DNA of 64,000 nucleotides from Synechococcus sp. HK05 (GCF_019104765.1 NZ_JAHRXJ010000012.1:1-64000), one strand, 5' to 3'; positions 39,289-49,075 are shown, counted from the first letter of the stretch. Notes: generated by a model from the sequence alone, not told the origin. Numbers and translations are program-made.

Positions 39289-42200
39289 GCCTCCGCCGCT
39301 TCGATGCCAATGCCATGCCCCTGGGGGCGGGCATCCGCCTGCTGGAGGCCAGTGCGGGCACGGGCAAAACCTTCGCCCTGGCCCACCTGGTGTTGCGCCT
39401 GCTCAGTGAGGGCAGCGCGCCGCTGGCGGTGGAGCAACTGCTGGTGGTCACCTTCACCGATGCGGCGGCGGCGGAACTGCGCGATCGCATCGCCCGCCGC
39501 CTGCAGGAAGCCCTGCAATTGCTGGAGCCCGGCAGCACTGCTACCCCGGGCGATGGGCCGCTGGCGGCCTGGCTTGAGGCCCTCGGCCCCACTCCACCAG
39601 CGCTGCTGCGTGGTCGCCTGCTCCTGGCCCTCGAGCAGCTCGATCGCGCCGATATCACCACCATCCACGGCTTCTGCCGCCGCACGCTGCAGCGCCAAGC
39701 CCTCGAAGCCGGCCTGGGGCCCGCGGTGAGCCTCGAGAGCGAAGGCCGCGAACGCCGCGCCGAGCTGGTGCACGACTACTGGAGCCGCCAGGTGCTGCCC
39801 CTGCCGCCAGGGTTGTTGGCGGGCCTGCGCCAGAAGCAGGTGAGCCCCGAGCAGCTCACAGGGCTGCTGGGCAGCCTCGATGGCGATCCAGCCCTGGAGC
39901 TCGATCCGCTGCCGCCGCCCCTGGCGGCCGATGCCCCGCTGGCCCCCCAGCTGGAGGCCCTCTGGCCGCAGCGCTGGCAGCGCTTCCAGGAGGAGTGGCA
40001 CGCGCGCAGTGAGCTGCTGGAAACGGATCTGGCCGCCGCGGCCAGCGAGCTCAACAGCCTGGGGCTGCCCTACAAACCCTTCCGGCTCAAGGCCAAACCC
40101 GACAAGCTCCAGCGGGTGCAGGCCTGGCTCGATGGCCTGCCAGGCACCCCGAGCTATCAGGAGGTGCTCAGCCAGAGCGATCTGCTCGGCTACTTCCACC
40201 CCGGCAGCTTCTGCAAGGTGGCGGCGGTGGCCCATGGCGAGGGGGTGTCGCTGCCGCAGCGGCCATTGCTCGAGGCGATCGCCGCGCTGGTGGATGGGCC
40301 GGCGGAGCTGGCGCTGCTGCACTTCGCCCATTGGGGCCGCGCCGAACTGCAGCGCCGGCGGGAGCGCAGCGGCCAGATGGGGTTCGGCCAGCTGCTCGAA
40401 GCCCTCGATCCGGGGCCCGAGGCCAACGCCGATTCGCCGTTGCTGGAGGCCGTAGCCCAGCGCTACCGCGCCGCCTTGATCGATGAATTCCAAGACACCG
40501 ATCCGATCCAGTGGCGGATCCTGCAGCGCGCCTTCACCGGGCCCAGCTCCCGCCACCTGCTGGTGATGGTGGGCGATCCCAAGCAGGCGATCTACCGCTT
40601 CCGCGGCGGCGAACTGGCCACCTACCGCCAGGCCGCCGCCAGCGCGGGCGAGCGCTACGGCCTGATCGAAAATCGCCGCTCCAGCGCCGCCCTGGTGGAG
40701 AGGCTGAATGCGCTCATGCGGCCAGGGTTGGTGCGCTCCAACCTCGAGGTGCCCGCAGTGGAGGCCCAGGCCAACAAAGGCGAGCTGCTCCTCAGTCCGG
40801 AGGAAGCGCCGCTGCAGCTGTTGCCGGTGGAGCCATCCCAGCTCGAGAGCCGCGTCGCGGCCCTGTGCCAGGCCGTGCTCGAGCGGCGGCTGATCTTGCG
40901 CCAGGGCACCAGTGAACGGGTGTTGGCGCCCGGTGATCTCTGCCTGCTGGTGGGGCGCCACAGCCAGGCCGAAAGCCTGCGGGCCGCGTTGGAGCAGCGG
41001 CAACTGCCCAGCCGGCTGGTGAGCCGCGGCGACGTGTTTGAAACCGTGGGGGCCACGGCACTGCAGCGCCTGCTCGATGCCCTCGCCAGCCCCGGCGACC
41101 CCGGCCGCCAACGCCTGCTGGCGGCCTCGCCACTCCTGGGCTGGTCGGCCGAGGAGCTGCAGAGCCGCCCGCCGGAGCACTGGGATCAGCTGGCGGCGGA
41201 TCTGAGCCAATGGGCGCAGCAGCTGCCGCGGCTCGGCCTCACCGGTGTGCTCGCTGAGCTGCTCGCCGCCGACGGCCTGGCGCAGCTGTCGCTGCGGGGC
41301 CGAGCGCTCGCGGATCTGCAGCAGGCGGCTGAATTGGTGCAGGAGCAGATGCACAGCCAGGGGCTGGGGGCGGTGGCGGCGGCCGATTGGCTGCGCAACC
41401 TGCGCCTGCAGGAGGAGCGCGATTCCCCCGATGCCCATCTCTGCCGCAGCGATGCCGCCCAATCCGCCATCGCCGTGGTGACCGTGCACCGCAGCAAAGG
41501 GCTCGAATACCCGGTGGTGATCTGCCCCTATCTCTGGAAGGCCCCAGCGCCGGCGAAGGCCGGTGGCCAACGGCTCGGGCGGCGCTGGCTACCGCCCGAT
41601 GGCCCAGCGCCGCGGCTGGATCTCCACCTCAATCCCTATTGGGGGCCCGGCCGCGCCGCCGCCCGCCAAGACCACCAGGACCAGTTGCAGGAGGCGGAAC
41701 GGCTCGCCTACGTGGCCTGCACCCGCGCCCAACACCTGCTGGTGCTCGCCTGGCCCGGCGCCGATCACGCCGAAGCCGGCAACCCGCTCAGCCCCTGGCT
41801 GGAGCAACCGGAGCCGGCCGATCTGCACCCGATCGATCCCGCCGAGCTACCGCCGCCGGAGCGGCCCTGGCAGCCCGATCCCGAGCAGGGCGAGCTGGAG
41901 CTGGGCCCCACCCCGAACCGCAGCCTCGATAGCCGCTGGGGCCGGGCCAGCTATTCCGCCTGGGCCCATGCCGGCGCCGCCCTACCCCCCCAAGCGCAAG
42001 ACGAGGGCCGCGACAGCGACGCCCTGAGCCCCAGCGACGACAGCGATGGGGCCGCCACGCCGCCAGCTGCCAGCGCCCACTGGCCAGCCCTGGGCCCTCT
42101 CGCCCAGTTCCCCCGCGGCGCCGGTCCCGGCGATGCCCTGCACCGCATGCTCGAGCAACTCGATTTCGGCGCGCTGGCCTGCAACCCGGAAGCCAGTCGC

Positions 42201-42905
42201 CCCTTGCTGGTCCAGGAGCTGGAGCGCGCCGGCCTCGAGCCAGAGCTGATCGATCCGCTGCTGGCAGGGCTGGTGCAGCTGGTGCAAAGCCCCCTGGGCG
42301 GAGCCCTGGGGGCCTGCCGGCTGATGGATCTGACGAGCGGCAGCTGGCTGAGCGAACTCAACTTCGATCTCCCCCTCGCCCACGACAACCCGGCGCAGCT
42401 GGTGCGCAGCAGCGGCCTCGCGGCCGCCTTTGAGCAGCACCCGGGCGGCGCCTTCGGGGCTGACTACGGCCGCCAGCTGCGCAGCTTGCAGGTGGCCAGC
42501 CGCGGCTTCCTCACCGGGTCGATCGATCTGGTGTTCCAGTGGCAGGAGCGCTGGTGGGTGGCCGACTGGAAGAGCAACTGGCTGGGCCGCAAAGGCAGCC
42601 AGCGCCAAGTGCTGGCCTGCGGCCCGGCCGACTACAGCCAGGCCGCTATGGCGGAGCTAATGGCCCGCAGCCACTACCCCCTCCAGGCGCACCTCTATCT
42701 GGTGGCACTGCACCGCTACCTGAGCTGGCGGCTGCCGGGCTACGACCCCTCAGCCCATCTGGGTGGCTACGCCTACGTGTTCCTGCGGGGTGTGCCGGGG
42801 CCGATGGCCGATCCCGAAGCGGGCGTTCCCGGCGTGGTGGTGGACACCCCACCCCTGGAGCGTCTGATCGCCCTCGACGCCCTGCTGCGGGAGGGCCAGC
42901 CATGA
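39285..42905 (+). CDS. recB: Exodeoxyribonuclease V beta subunit (RecB)
   Basis: 1206 residues from the ATG at 39285. Helicase motif I LLEASAGTGKTFALAHLVLR, VVTFTDAAAAELRDRIARRL (Ia), ALIDEFQDTDPIQWRILQRA (II), VGDPKQAIYRFRGGELATYR (III), VVTVHRSKGLEYPVVICPYL (V) and LAYVACTRAQHLLVLAW (VI). The C-terminal nuclease domain shows the active-site FLTGSIDLVFQ and WWVADWKSNWLG. It is a 3'-5' helicase and nuclease for repair of double-strand breaks and degradation of foreign linear DNA. It overlaps recC and recD by ATGA. Confidence 0.95.
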   Translation: MSLRRFDANAMPLGAGIRLLEASAGTGKTFALAHLVLRLLSEGSAPLAVEQLLVVTFTDAAAAELRDRIARRLQEALQLLEPGSTATPGDGPLAAWLEALGPTPPALLRGRLLLALEQLDRADITTIHGFCRRTLQRQALEAGLGPAVSLESEGRERRAELVHDYWSRQVLPLPPGLLAGLRQKQVSPEQLTGLLGSLDGDPALELDPLPPPLAADAPLAPQLEALWPQRWQRFQEEWHARSELLETDLAAAASELNSLGLPYKPFRLKAKPDKLQRVQAWLDGLPGTPSYQEVLSQSDLLGYFHPGSFCKVAAVAHGEGVSLPQRPLLEAIAALVDGPAELALLHFAHWGRAELQRRRERSGQMGFGQLLEALDPGPEANADSPLLEAVAQRYRAALIDEFQDTDPIQWRILQRAFTGPSSRHLLVMVGDPKQAIYRFRGGELATYRQAAASAGERYGLIENRRSSAALVERLNALMRPGLVRSNLEVPAVEAQANKGELLLSPEEAPLQLLPVEPSQLESRVAALCQAVLERRLILRQGTSERVLAPGDLCLLVGRHSQAESLRAALEQRQLPSRLVSRGDVFETVGATALQRLLDALASPGDPGRQRLLAASPLLGWSAEELQSRPPEHWDQLAADLSQWAQQLPRLGLTGVLAELLAADGLAQLSLRGRALADLQQAAELVQEQMHSQGLGAVAAADWLRNLRLQEERDSPDAHLCRSDAAQSAIAVVTVHRSKGLEYPVVICPYLWKAPAPAKAGGQRLGRRWLPPDGPAPRLDLHLNPYWGPGRAAARQDHQDQLQEAERLAYVACTRAQHLLVLAWPGADHAEAGNPLSPWLEQPEPADLHPIDPAELPPPERPWQPDPEQGELELGPTPNRSLDSRWGRASYSAWAHAGAALPPQAQDEGRDSDALSPSDDSDGAATPPAASAHWPALGPLAQFPRGAGPGDALHRMLEQLDFGALACNPEASRPLLVQELERAGLEPELIDPLLAGLVQLVQSPLGGALGACRLMDLTSGSWLSELNFDLPLAHDNPAQLVRSSGLAAAFEQHPGGAFGADYGRQLRSLQVASRGFLTGSIDLVFQWQERWWVADWKSNWLGRKGSQRQVLACGPADYSQAAMAELMARSHYPLQAHLYLVALHRYLSWRLPGYDPSAHLGGYAYVFLRGVPGPMADPEAGVPGVVVDTPPLERLIALDALLREGQP

Positions 42906-44470
42906 GCAGCCTGGCCGCCGCCCTGCAGGACACCCTGCTGCGCCGCCTCCCCCCGGCAGCGGGGGTGGATCCGCGCCTGCTGCAACCGCTGATCGCCGCG
43001 TTGTTCGAGGCCCTGGAGCAGGGCGAGCTCGGCCTGGATCTACGCCACCACAGCGTGGAGGAGGCCGCCCTGGAGGCCCTGACCGCCAGCGGCTGGCTGA
43101 ACGGACCCGAGGCGCTGTTGGTGCGCGATGGCCCCTGGCTGCGCTGGCGCCGCTGGCACGAGCAACTCCAGCACTGCTTAAGCGATCTGATCGCCCGCGC
43201 CAACACGCCCCTCAGCCAGGCCCCAAGCCCAAGCGCCCGTCAAGCCGCCCAAGCCGCCGCGGCCCAAGCCGGGCTCGACGCGCAACAACAGGCCGCCGTG
43301 GTGGCCCTGCTCGAGCGCCAGCTGGTGCTGCTGCTCGGGGGCCCGGGCACGGGCAAAACCTCCACGGTGGCGCGGATGCTTGAGGCCGCCCTGGCACGGG
43401 AGCCGCAGCTGCGGGTGCAACTGGCGGCCCCCACCGGCAAAGCCGCCGCCCGCCTGAGCGCAGCCCTCACCGGCGCGCAGCCGCTGCCCTGCTCCACCCT
43501 GCACCGGCTGCTCGAGGCCCGCGGCAGCAACCGCTTCGCCCGCAACGCACGCCATCCGCTGGAGCTCGATCTGCTGGTGGTGGATGAGCTCTCGATGGTG
43601 GATCTGCCGTTGATGGCCGCCCTGCTCGAGGCCCTGCCCGAGCGGGCGCGGGTGCTGCTGGTGGGCGATGCAGGGCAGTTGCCGCCGGTGGGCACCGGCG
43701 CGGTGCTCGAGGAGCTCTGTCGCCCCCACTGCCGCGAGCAGCTCGGCGGCGCGGTGGTTGAGCTCACCACCACTTACCGCAACAACGGCGCCATCGCCGA
43801 GCTGGCTGCTGCCCTGCGCCAGCTACAGCCGACTGCTACAGGTCCACTCGAGGCCCTGCGCCCGCAGCTCGAGCAGCTGCCCGCCGAGGCCAACCTCACC
43901 TGGCTGGAAGCCCCCCTGCCCCAACTACCGGCAGCGGTGCTCCAGCCCCTGAGAGAGCAGCAACAGCAGCTGCGCCAGCGGTGCCAAACGCTGCGTTGGC
44001 AGGGGGAGCAGCTGCACCCCAGCGATGGGGCGGCCCTGCTCGAGGCACTGGAGGAGCGCATCGCCTTGAGCCCGCTGCGGCAGGGGGCCTGGGGGGTGGA
44101 GGCCCTGCATCGGGCCCTGCTCGGTCCAGCGGCGGCAGCGCCGCTGGAGCGCTGGCCCCTCGGCACACCGGTGCTCAACCGGCTCAACCGCCCGGAACAG
44201 GAGCTCGCCAATGGCGACATTGGCGTGCTTGTGGAGCGCGACGGCCAGCGGCTGGTGTGGATGAGCAGCGGCCGGCTGCTCCATCCGGCCCGGCTGGCGG
44301 GGGCGGAGCCAGCCCTGGCCCTCACGGTGCACAAGGCCCAAGGCAGCCAATACGGCGAGGTGTTGCTGCTACTGCCCCCCAGCCGCCACAGCGATCCGCG
44401 ACTGCTGTACACCGGGCTCACCCGGGCCCGGAGGCGGGTGCTGCTGGTCACACCGGCGTCACCCGCCTAG
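42902..44470 (+). CDS. recD: Exodeoxyribonuclease V alpha subunit (RecD)
   Basis: 522 residues from the ATG at 42902, which overlaps the recB stop. Motif I LLGGPGTGKTSTVARMLEAA, VQLAAPTGKAAARLSAALTG, DLLVVDELSMVDLPLMAALL, VLLVGDAGQLPPVGTGAVLE and the C-terminal ALTVHKAQGSQYGEVLLLLP and LYTGLTRARRRVLLV. It is the 5'-3' helicase subunit of RecBCD. The gene order recC-recB-recD with tight overlaps implies stoichiometric co-translation. Confidence 0.94.
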   Translation: MSSLAAALQDTLLRRLPPAAGVDPRLLQPLIAALFEALEQGELGLDLRHHSVEEAALEALTASGWLNGPEALLVRDGPWLRWRRWHEQLQHCLSDLIARANTPLSQAPSPSARQAAQAAAAQAGLDAQQQAAVVALLERQLVLLLGGPGTGKTSTVARMLEAALAREPQLRVQLAAPTGKAAARLSAALTGAQPLPCSTLHRLLEARGSNRFARNARHPLELDLLVVDELSMVDLPLMAALLEALPERARVLLVGDAGQLPPVGTGAVLEELCRPHCREQLGGAVVELTTTYRNNGAIAELAAALRQLQPTATGPLEALRPQLEQLPAEANLTWLEAPLPQLPAAVLQPLREQQQQLRQRCQTLRWQGEQLHPSDGAALLEALEERIALSPLRQGAWGVEALHRALLGPAAAAPLERWPLGTPVLNRLNRPEQELANGDIGVLVERDGQRLVWMSSGRLLHPARLAGAEPALALTVHKAQGSQYGEVLLLLPPSRHSDPRLLYTGLTRARRRVLLVTPASPA

Positions 44471-44480
44471 CGTCAGCGCC

Positions 44481-44852
44481 ATGACCAACGTGGTGGCACG
44501 CCCCTGGGGCTGGTTTGAACCGCTGGGGGGCGGCGAGGGCTACCTGGTGAAACGCCTCTGCATCCGCGCCGGCCAGCGCATCAGCTTGCAGCGCCACCAC
44601 CACCGCAGCGAGCACTGGGTGGTGGTGGCGGGCAGCGGCACCCTGCTCTGCGAGCAACACAGCGTGCAGGCGCAACCCGGCACCACCCTCTTGATCCCCT
44701 GCGGCGCGGTGCACCGCGCCAGCGCCGGCGAGCAGGATCTCCTGATCGTGGAAGTGCAGCGCGGTGAGCTGCTCAGCGAAGACGACATCGAACGCTTCGC
44801 CGATGACTACCAACGCCCCACAAGGAGCGCTTCAGGCCAAGTGTTAGATTGA
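44481..44852 (+). CDS. Cupin protein, mannose-6-phosphate isomerase type II-like
   Basis: 123 residues: RPWGWFEPLGGGEGYLVKRL, RAGQRISLQRHHHRSEHWVV, VAGSGTLLCEQHSVQAQPGT and LLIPCGAVHRASAGEQDLLI. It has the PWG-W/Y start, the H-x-H...E...H metal site and the C-terminal acid stretch of the stand-alone sugar-phosphate isomerase cupin domains. It probably binds a metal and isomerises mannose-6-phosphate. It lies 10 bases from recD. Confidence 0.8.
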   Translation: MTNVVARPWGWFEPLGGGEGYLVKRLCIRAGQRISLQRHHHRSEHWVVVAGSGTLLCEQHSVQAQPGTTLLIPCGAVHRASAGEQDLLIVEVQRGELLSEDDIERFADDYQRPTRSASGQVLD

Positions 44853-44914
44853 TTGAGAGACCCTTTGTGTAAGGGCAAGGCAGTTATTCGAAGCGATACC
44901 GCTTCATTACCAGG

Positions 44915-46882
44915 GTGTCTGCCGGCCTGTCGACGAAGGACATTTCAGGCCCAGCCATTCAGAACGTGACCCAGAACCTTTGCGAGAGCCTCGACAGCTC
45001 TGTGGATCAACGCGTCCAGGAAACATCCATCCAAACCCAATCCACCAATTCGGCTGAACCCAGCAGCCCTGAAGCCACCAACGCAGCCCAGGTGGCCGTT
45101 GATCTGAGCGCCCTCGATCTCGCCAGCAACGCCGCCGCCGAAGGCGAGGCCCCGCTGGAGCTCAGCACCACTGTGATCCCCGCCAAACCCACGGGGTTCG
45201 CCAGCTTCGGCTTCGCGCCTGAGCTGCTCGATGCCCTCACCGCCATCGGCTACGAGGAGCCCTCGCCGATTCAGAAGGCGGCCATCCCCGAGCTGCTGCT
45301 CGGCCGCGACCTGGTGGGCCAGGCCCAAACCGGCACCGGCAAAACGGCTGCCTTCGCCCTGCCGATGCTCGCGGCTCTCGACGGCCAGCAGCGCACCCCC
45401 CAGGTGCTGGTGCTCACCCCCACCCGCGAGCTGGCGATCCAGGTGGCCGACGCGTTCAAGAGCTATGCGGCCAACATGCCGCACCTGCGCGTGCTGCCCC
45501 TCTACGGCGGCTCCGATTTCCGCGATCAGATCGTGCGCCTCAAGCGCGGCGTGCAGATCGTGGTGGGCACCCCCGGCCGCGTGATGGATCACATGCGCCA
45601 GGGCACCCTCGATCTCTCAGGCCTGCGCAGCCTGGTGCTCGATGAAGCCGACGAGATGCTGCGCATGGGCTTCATCGACGACGTGGAGTGGGTGCTCGAG
45701 CAGCTGCCCAGCCAGCGCCAGGTGGTGCTCTTCTCCGCCACAATGCCGCCTGAGATCCGGCGCATCTCGCACAAATACCTCAACGATCCCGCTGAGGTCA
45801 CGATCAAAACGAAGGGCGCCGATTCCAGTCGGATTCGCCAGCGCTTCATCACCGTCAACGGTCCTCAGAAGCTCGAAGCCCTCACCCGGGTGCTCGAGTC
45901 GGAAACCAAGGAGGGGGTGATCATCTTTGCCCGCACCAAGGCGATCACCGTCACCGTGGCGGAGGCCCTAGAGGCCAAGGGCTACGACGTGGCCGTGCTC
46001 AACGGCGATGTGGCCCAGAGCCAACGGGAACGCACAATCGAGCGCCTCAAAAACGGCACCGTGGATGTGCTGGTGGCCACCGATGTGGCCGCCCGCGGCC
46101 TCGATGTGGATCGCATCACCTTGGTGGTGAACTACGACATCCCCTTCGATTCCGAGGCCTACGTGCACCGGGTCGGACGCACGGGCCGCGCCGGCCGCAG
46201 CGGCGACGCGATTCTGTTCGTCACCCCGCGGGAGCGGCGCTTCCTCGGCGGCCTTGAGCGGGCGGTGGGCCGGCCGATCGAGCCGATGCAGATTCCCAGC
46301 AACGCCACCATCAACCAGAGCCGCTTGGATCGCCTGCGCCAGCGCCTCTGCGACGGCCTCACCACCGAAGGCCGTGAGGAAGAGCGCGCTCTCCTCTCGG
46401 AGATCGTGCAACGGGTGGCCCAGGAAAGCGGCGCCAGCCCGGAGCAACTCGCCCTCGCAGCCCTGCAGCTGGTGGTGGGTCCCCAGCCGCTGCTGGTGCA
46501 AGGCGATGAAAGCTGGATTCGCCAGGCCGGCGGGCGTGACGGCGGTCGCGATGGCGGGCGTGATGGTCGCCGCGATGGGCGCCGTGACGACCGGCCCGGC
46601 GCCAGCCGCCGCGGCCCCCGCGAACAGTCCGGCCCGCCGGAATCGGGCATGGAGCGCTTCCGCATCGAGGTGGGCTGGCGCGATCGCGTCAAGCCCGGGA
46701 ACATCGTGGGCGCGATTGCCAATGAAGCCGGCCTCAACGGCCGCAGCATTGGCCGCATCCAGATCTTCGATGCCCACAGTCTGGTGGACCTGCCTCAAGG
46801 CATGCCCGAGGACGTGTTCCAGGGTCTGCGGCGCCTCAAGGTGATGAACCGCGAACTGCAGATCAGCCGCTCCCGCGACTGA
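44915..46882 (+). CDS. deaD: DEAD-box ATP-dependent RNA helicase
   Basis: 655 residues if read from the GTG at 44915. After a low-complexity N-terminus come GFAPELLDALTAIGYEEPSP (Q motif), QAQTGTGKTAAFALPMLAAL (I), LVLTPTRELAIQVAD (Ia), VLDEADEMLRMGFIDDVEWV (II), VVLFSATMPPEIRRI (III), and HRVGRTGRAGRSGDAI (VI). A GGRDGGRDGRRDGRRD linker and a C-terminal DbpA-type RNA-binding domain (RFRIEVGWRDRVKPGNIVGA) end it. This matches cyanobacterial DeaD/CrhR-type helicases used in ribosome assembly and cold response. Start uncertain; an internal GTG at 44965 is also possible. Confidence 0.92.
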   Translation: MSAGLSTKDISGPAIQNVTQNLCESLDSSVDQRVQETSIQTQSTNSAEPSSPEATNAAQVAVDLSALDLASNAAAEGEAPLELSTTVIPAKPTGFASFGFAPELLDALTAIGYEEPSPIQKAAIPELLLGRDLVGQAQTGTGKTAAFALPMLAALDGQQRTPQVLVLTPTRELAIQVADAFKSYAANMPHLRVLPLYGGSDFRDQIVRLKRGVQIVVGTPGRVMDHMRQGTLDLSGLRSLVLDEADEMLRMGFIDDVEWVLEQLPSQRQVVLFSATMPPEIRRISHKYLNDPAEVTIKTKGADSSRIRQRFITVNGPQKLEALTRVLESETKEGVIIFARTKAITVTVAEALEAKGYDVAVLNGDVAQSQRERTIERLKNGTVDVLVATDVAARGLDVDRITLVVNYDIPFDSEAYVHRVGRTGRAGRSGDAILFVTPRERRFLGGLERAVGRPIEPMQIPSNATINQSRLDRLRQRLCDGLTTEGREEERALLSEIVQRVAQESGASPEQLALAALQLVVGPQPLLVQGDESWIRQAGGRDGGRDGGRDGRRDGRRDDRPGASRRGPREQSGPPESGMERFRIEVGWRDRVKPGNIVGAIANEAGLNGRSIGRIQIFDAHSLVDLPQGMPEDVFQGLRRLKVMNRELQISRSRD

Positions 46883-46905
46883 TCTGGTTTCAGCTAAAGC
46901 GGGGC

Positions 46906-47118
46906 TCAGGCACACAGGCCAGTGAGCCCCTCGGTGGACAACTCAGACGAGAGCAACGTCAGCTGCTCCACACTGAGCCGCTCCACCGCTACCACCAGGC
47001 TGGGCTGCACGCTCTCGCATTCGCTGGCCACCAGGCTCTGCAGGAGATCAAAGCGATCCTGGGGAGCCAGCTCACCGTCTTCGCTCCAGGCCAGACTCCA
47101 GGGCACGGGTGCCGTCAT
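46906..47118 (-). CDS. Small hypothetical protein
   Basis: 70 residues, acidic: APVPWSLAWSEDGELAPQDR, FDLLQSLVASECESVQPSLV and VAVERLSVEQLTLLSSEL. Helical, with no family recognised. It is convergent with the RNA helicase gene and divergent from the RRM gene. Confidence 0.5.
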   Translation of the reverse strand: MTAPVPWSLAWSEDGELAPQDRFDLLQSLVASECESVQPSLVVAVERLSVEQLTLLSSELSTEGLTGLCA

Positions 47119-47357
47119 GGGAGGCGCTCGCTACGAGTGTGGATTTACTGACATTCGGACAATAGTTCGGGATCGTGGCGTTTCTTCCGCTTCCCTTCGG
47201 GGTTGCTTCAAGCCTCTTCACGCAGCGCAGCACCCTTGCCGCAAGCGCCAAGCTGCCCGACGGTGCCGCTGTAGTGTGACTGAGATTCAAAGGCTTACTG
47301 GCTCCATCCGGAACCGCGCAGCACCCACGGATCAGTTTTCAGGTTCCGCAACAAGGA

Positions 47358-47786
47358 ATGACCATTTACATCGGCAACCTCTCGTTCCAGGCCGAACAAG
47401 AGGATTTGCTTGACCTCTTCAGCCAGTACGGCGAAGTGGCCAAGTGCAGCCTTCCCCTCGACCGTGAAACCGGCCGTAAGCGCGGTTTCGCCTTCGTGGA
47501 GATGGCCACCGACGCCGACGAGCAGAAGGCCATTGACGACCTCCAGAACGTGGAGTGGATGGGTCGCATGATCCGTGTCAACAAGGCCACCCCCCGCCAG
47601 GGCGGCGGTGGTGGTGGCGGCGGCTACGGCGGTGGCGGTGGCGGCGGTGGTCGCGGCGGCTATGGCGGTGGCGGCGGCAACCGTGGCGGCGGCTACGGCG
47701 GCGGCGGTGACCGTGGTGGTTACGGCGGTGGCGGCGGCTACGGCGGCGGTGGCGGTTACGACGGCGGCGGCGGCAACCGCTGGTGA
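47358..47786 (+). CDS. Gly-rich RRM RNA-binding protein
   Basis: 142 residues. N-terminal RRM with RNP2 IYIGNLSF and RNP1 RKRGFAFVEM, then a C-terminal half made of GGG-Y/R repeats (residues about 80-140). This is the cyanobacterial Rbp type, typically cold-induced and single-stranded-RNA binding. The ATG is preceded directly by AAGGA. The long (about 240 bases) leader from 47119 likely contains its promoter and cold-responsive elements. Related in role to the neighbouring DEAD-box helicase. Confidence 0.93.
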   Translation: MTIYIGNLSFQAEQEDLLDLFSQYGEVAKCSLPLDRETGRKRGFAFVEMATDADEQKAIDDLQNVEWMGRMIRVNKATPRQGGGGGGGGYGGGGGGGGRGGYGGGGGNRGGGYGGGGDRGGYGGGGGYGGGGGYDGGGGNRW

Positions 47787-47817
47787 TCCAGCCCCTCTGA
47801 GCGCCCGCTCAACAGAA

Positions 47818-47858
47818 AGCCCTGGGTTCCGGTCATCAGGCCGGCCCAGGGCTTTTTT
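47818..47858 (+). terminator. Rho-independent terminator after the RRM gene
   Basis: Perfect arms AGCCCTGGG / CCCAGGGCT (47818-47826 and 47845-47853) and six T. Confidence 0.88.
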
Positions 47859-47902
47859 GCTGGCCCTCGATGCGGATGCCATCGAGGGCTGATCAACAGC
47901 AA

Positions 47903-48103
47903 TCAAGCGATCGCTTCGGACTCCTCGAGTTCGACCAGATCGTGCAGCTGATCGCGCTGCCATTCGCGGCAACGCACCTCGGTCACGGGATGGGTGGGTT
48001 GCAGTTCGCCTTCACGGGGCTCCGGCAAGGCGTTGCGCAGGCTGCGGCGGCGCAGCTTCGCCGTCCAACGATGGAAGCGATGAAAGTCTCGGGTCCGTGT
48101 CAT
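47903..48103 (-). CDS. Small basic hypothetical protein
   Basis: 66 residues from the ATG at 48103: MTRTRDFHRFHRWTAKLRRR, SLRNALPEPREGELQPTHPV then RCREWQRDQLHDLVELEE. Basic first half, acidic end; nucleic-acid binding is possible. An ATG at 48157 is in frame but less likely. No family named. Confidence 0.5.
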   Translation of the reverse strand: MTRTRDFHRFHRWTAKLRRRSLRNALPEPREGELQPTHPVTEVRCREWQRDQLHDLVELEESEAIA

Positions 48104-48175
48104 GAACACCTCCTGGTGGTGACACCACAGGTCTAACGCCGGGCGCAACCCTTGCACTGTTCATCGGCAACAGCT

Positions 48176-49075
48176 TCACAAGGAGCCGTTGGCCTGGGCC
48201 TGGAGCACCGCGTCGTACTGATCGAAGCCCACCAGCTCCCGCAGCTCGGCGAACTCCAGCATCCGCTGCGGGGTGCGGCCGGCCGCCAGATCCGCCAGGG
48301 CCTCTTGCATCGCGGCGGCCGCGCAGGAGAGCAGGGTGAGCGGATAGGCCGCCAGCCGGAAGCCCATCTCCGCCAACTGCGCCGGCGGCAGCAGCGGTGT
48401 GAAGCCCCCCTCGAGCATGTTGGCCATGCGCCAGCCAGGCACCTCGGCGCAGAAGCGCCGCAGTTCCGCCTCCGAGCGCGGCGCCTCCAGAAACAACACC
48501 TCAGCGCCCAGCTCAGCGAACGCCCGCAAACGCCACAGGGCCTCCTCCAGCGCCGCCTCGTCGCCATGGCTCGCCGCCAGGGCCGAGCGGGCATCGGTGC
48601 GCGCCACGATCACCAAGTCGGCACCTTCCGCGCGGGCCGCCACCGCCGCGCGGATCCGGCCCAGTGCCTCCTCGCGGCTCACCACCTCCTTCACACCGGT
48701 GTGGCCGCAACGCTTCGGGGCCAGCTGGTCTTCCAGCATGATCCCGGCGAACCCAGCCCGGGCGAATTGGTGCATGGTGCGCTGCACGTTGGCCGCGTTG
48801 CCGTGGCCGGTGTCGCCATCACCGATCACGGGGATGCGCACCGCACTGCAGATCGAGCGCCCCTGATCGAGCATCTCCGACACGGTGAGCAAGCCCGTAT
48901 CGGGCAACGCCGCCCGCGCCGCGGCCACCGAGAAACCACTCATGAAGGTGAGCGGAAAGCCAGCGCGCTCCACCAACCGCGCCGAGAGGGCATCGAAGCA
49001 GCAGGGCATCACCTGGCACGCGTCAGCCGCCAACAGGGTGCGCAGCTGGGCGGCGGGGCTGGTGAACGGTTGCAT
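48176..49075 (-). CDS. Isocitrate lyase / phosphoenolpyruvate mutase family protein
   Basis: 299 residues from the ATG at 49075. PEP-mutase/ICL superfamily: CQVMPCCFDALSARLVERAG, FPLTFMSGFSVAAARAALPD, IPVIGDGDTGHGN, GIMLEDQLAPKRCGHTGVKE with the catalytic KRCGH, and IVARTDARSALA. The family includes methylisocitrate lyase, carboxyphosphonoenolpyruvate mutase and oxaloacetate decarboxylases; the exact substrate cannot be read. It overlaps none of its neighbours and is divergent from the ABC transporter. Confidence 0.85.
   Translation of the reverse strand: MQPFTSPAAQLRTLLAADACQVMPCCFDALSARLVERAGFPLTFMSGFSVAAARAALPDTGLLTVSEMLDQGRSICSAVRIPVIGDGDTGHGNAANVQRTMHQFARAGFAGIMLEDQLAPKRCGHTGVKEVVSREEALGRIRAAVAARAEGADLVIVARTDARSALAASHGDEAALEEALWRLRAFAELGAEVLFLEAPRSEAELRRFCAEVPGWRMANMLEGGFTPLLPPAQLAEMGFRLAAYPLTLLSCAAAAMQEALADLAAGRTPQRMLEFAELRELVGFDQYDAVLQAQANGSL

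Noticed and set aside
39222-41570. 782-codon open frame antisense to recB
   Set aside because: Shadow of recB, which has all helicase motifs; the antisense translation is repetitive and has no motif.
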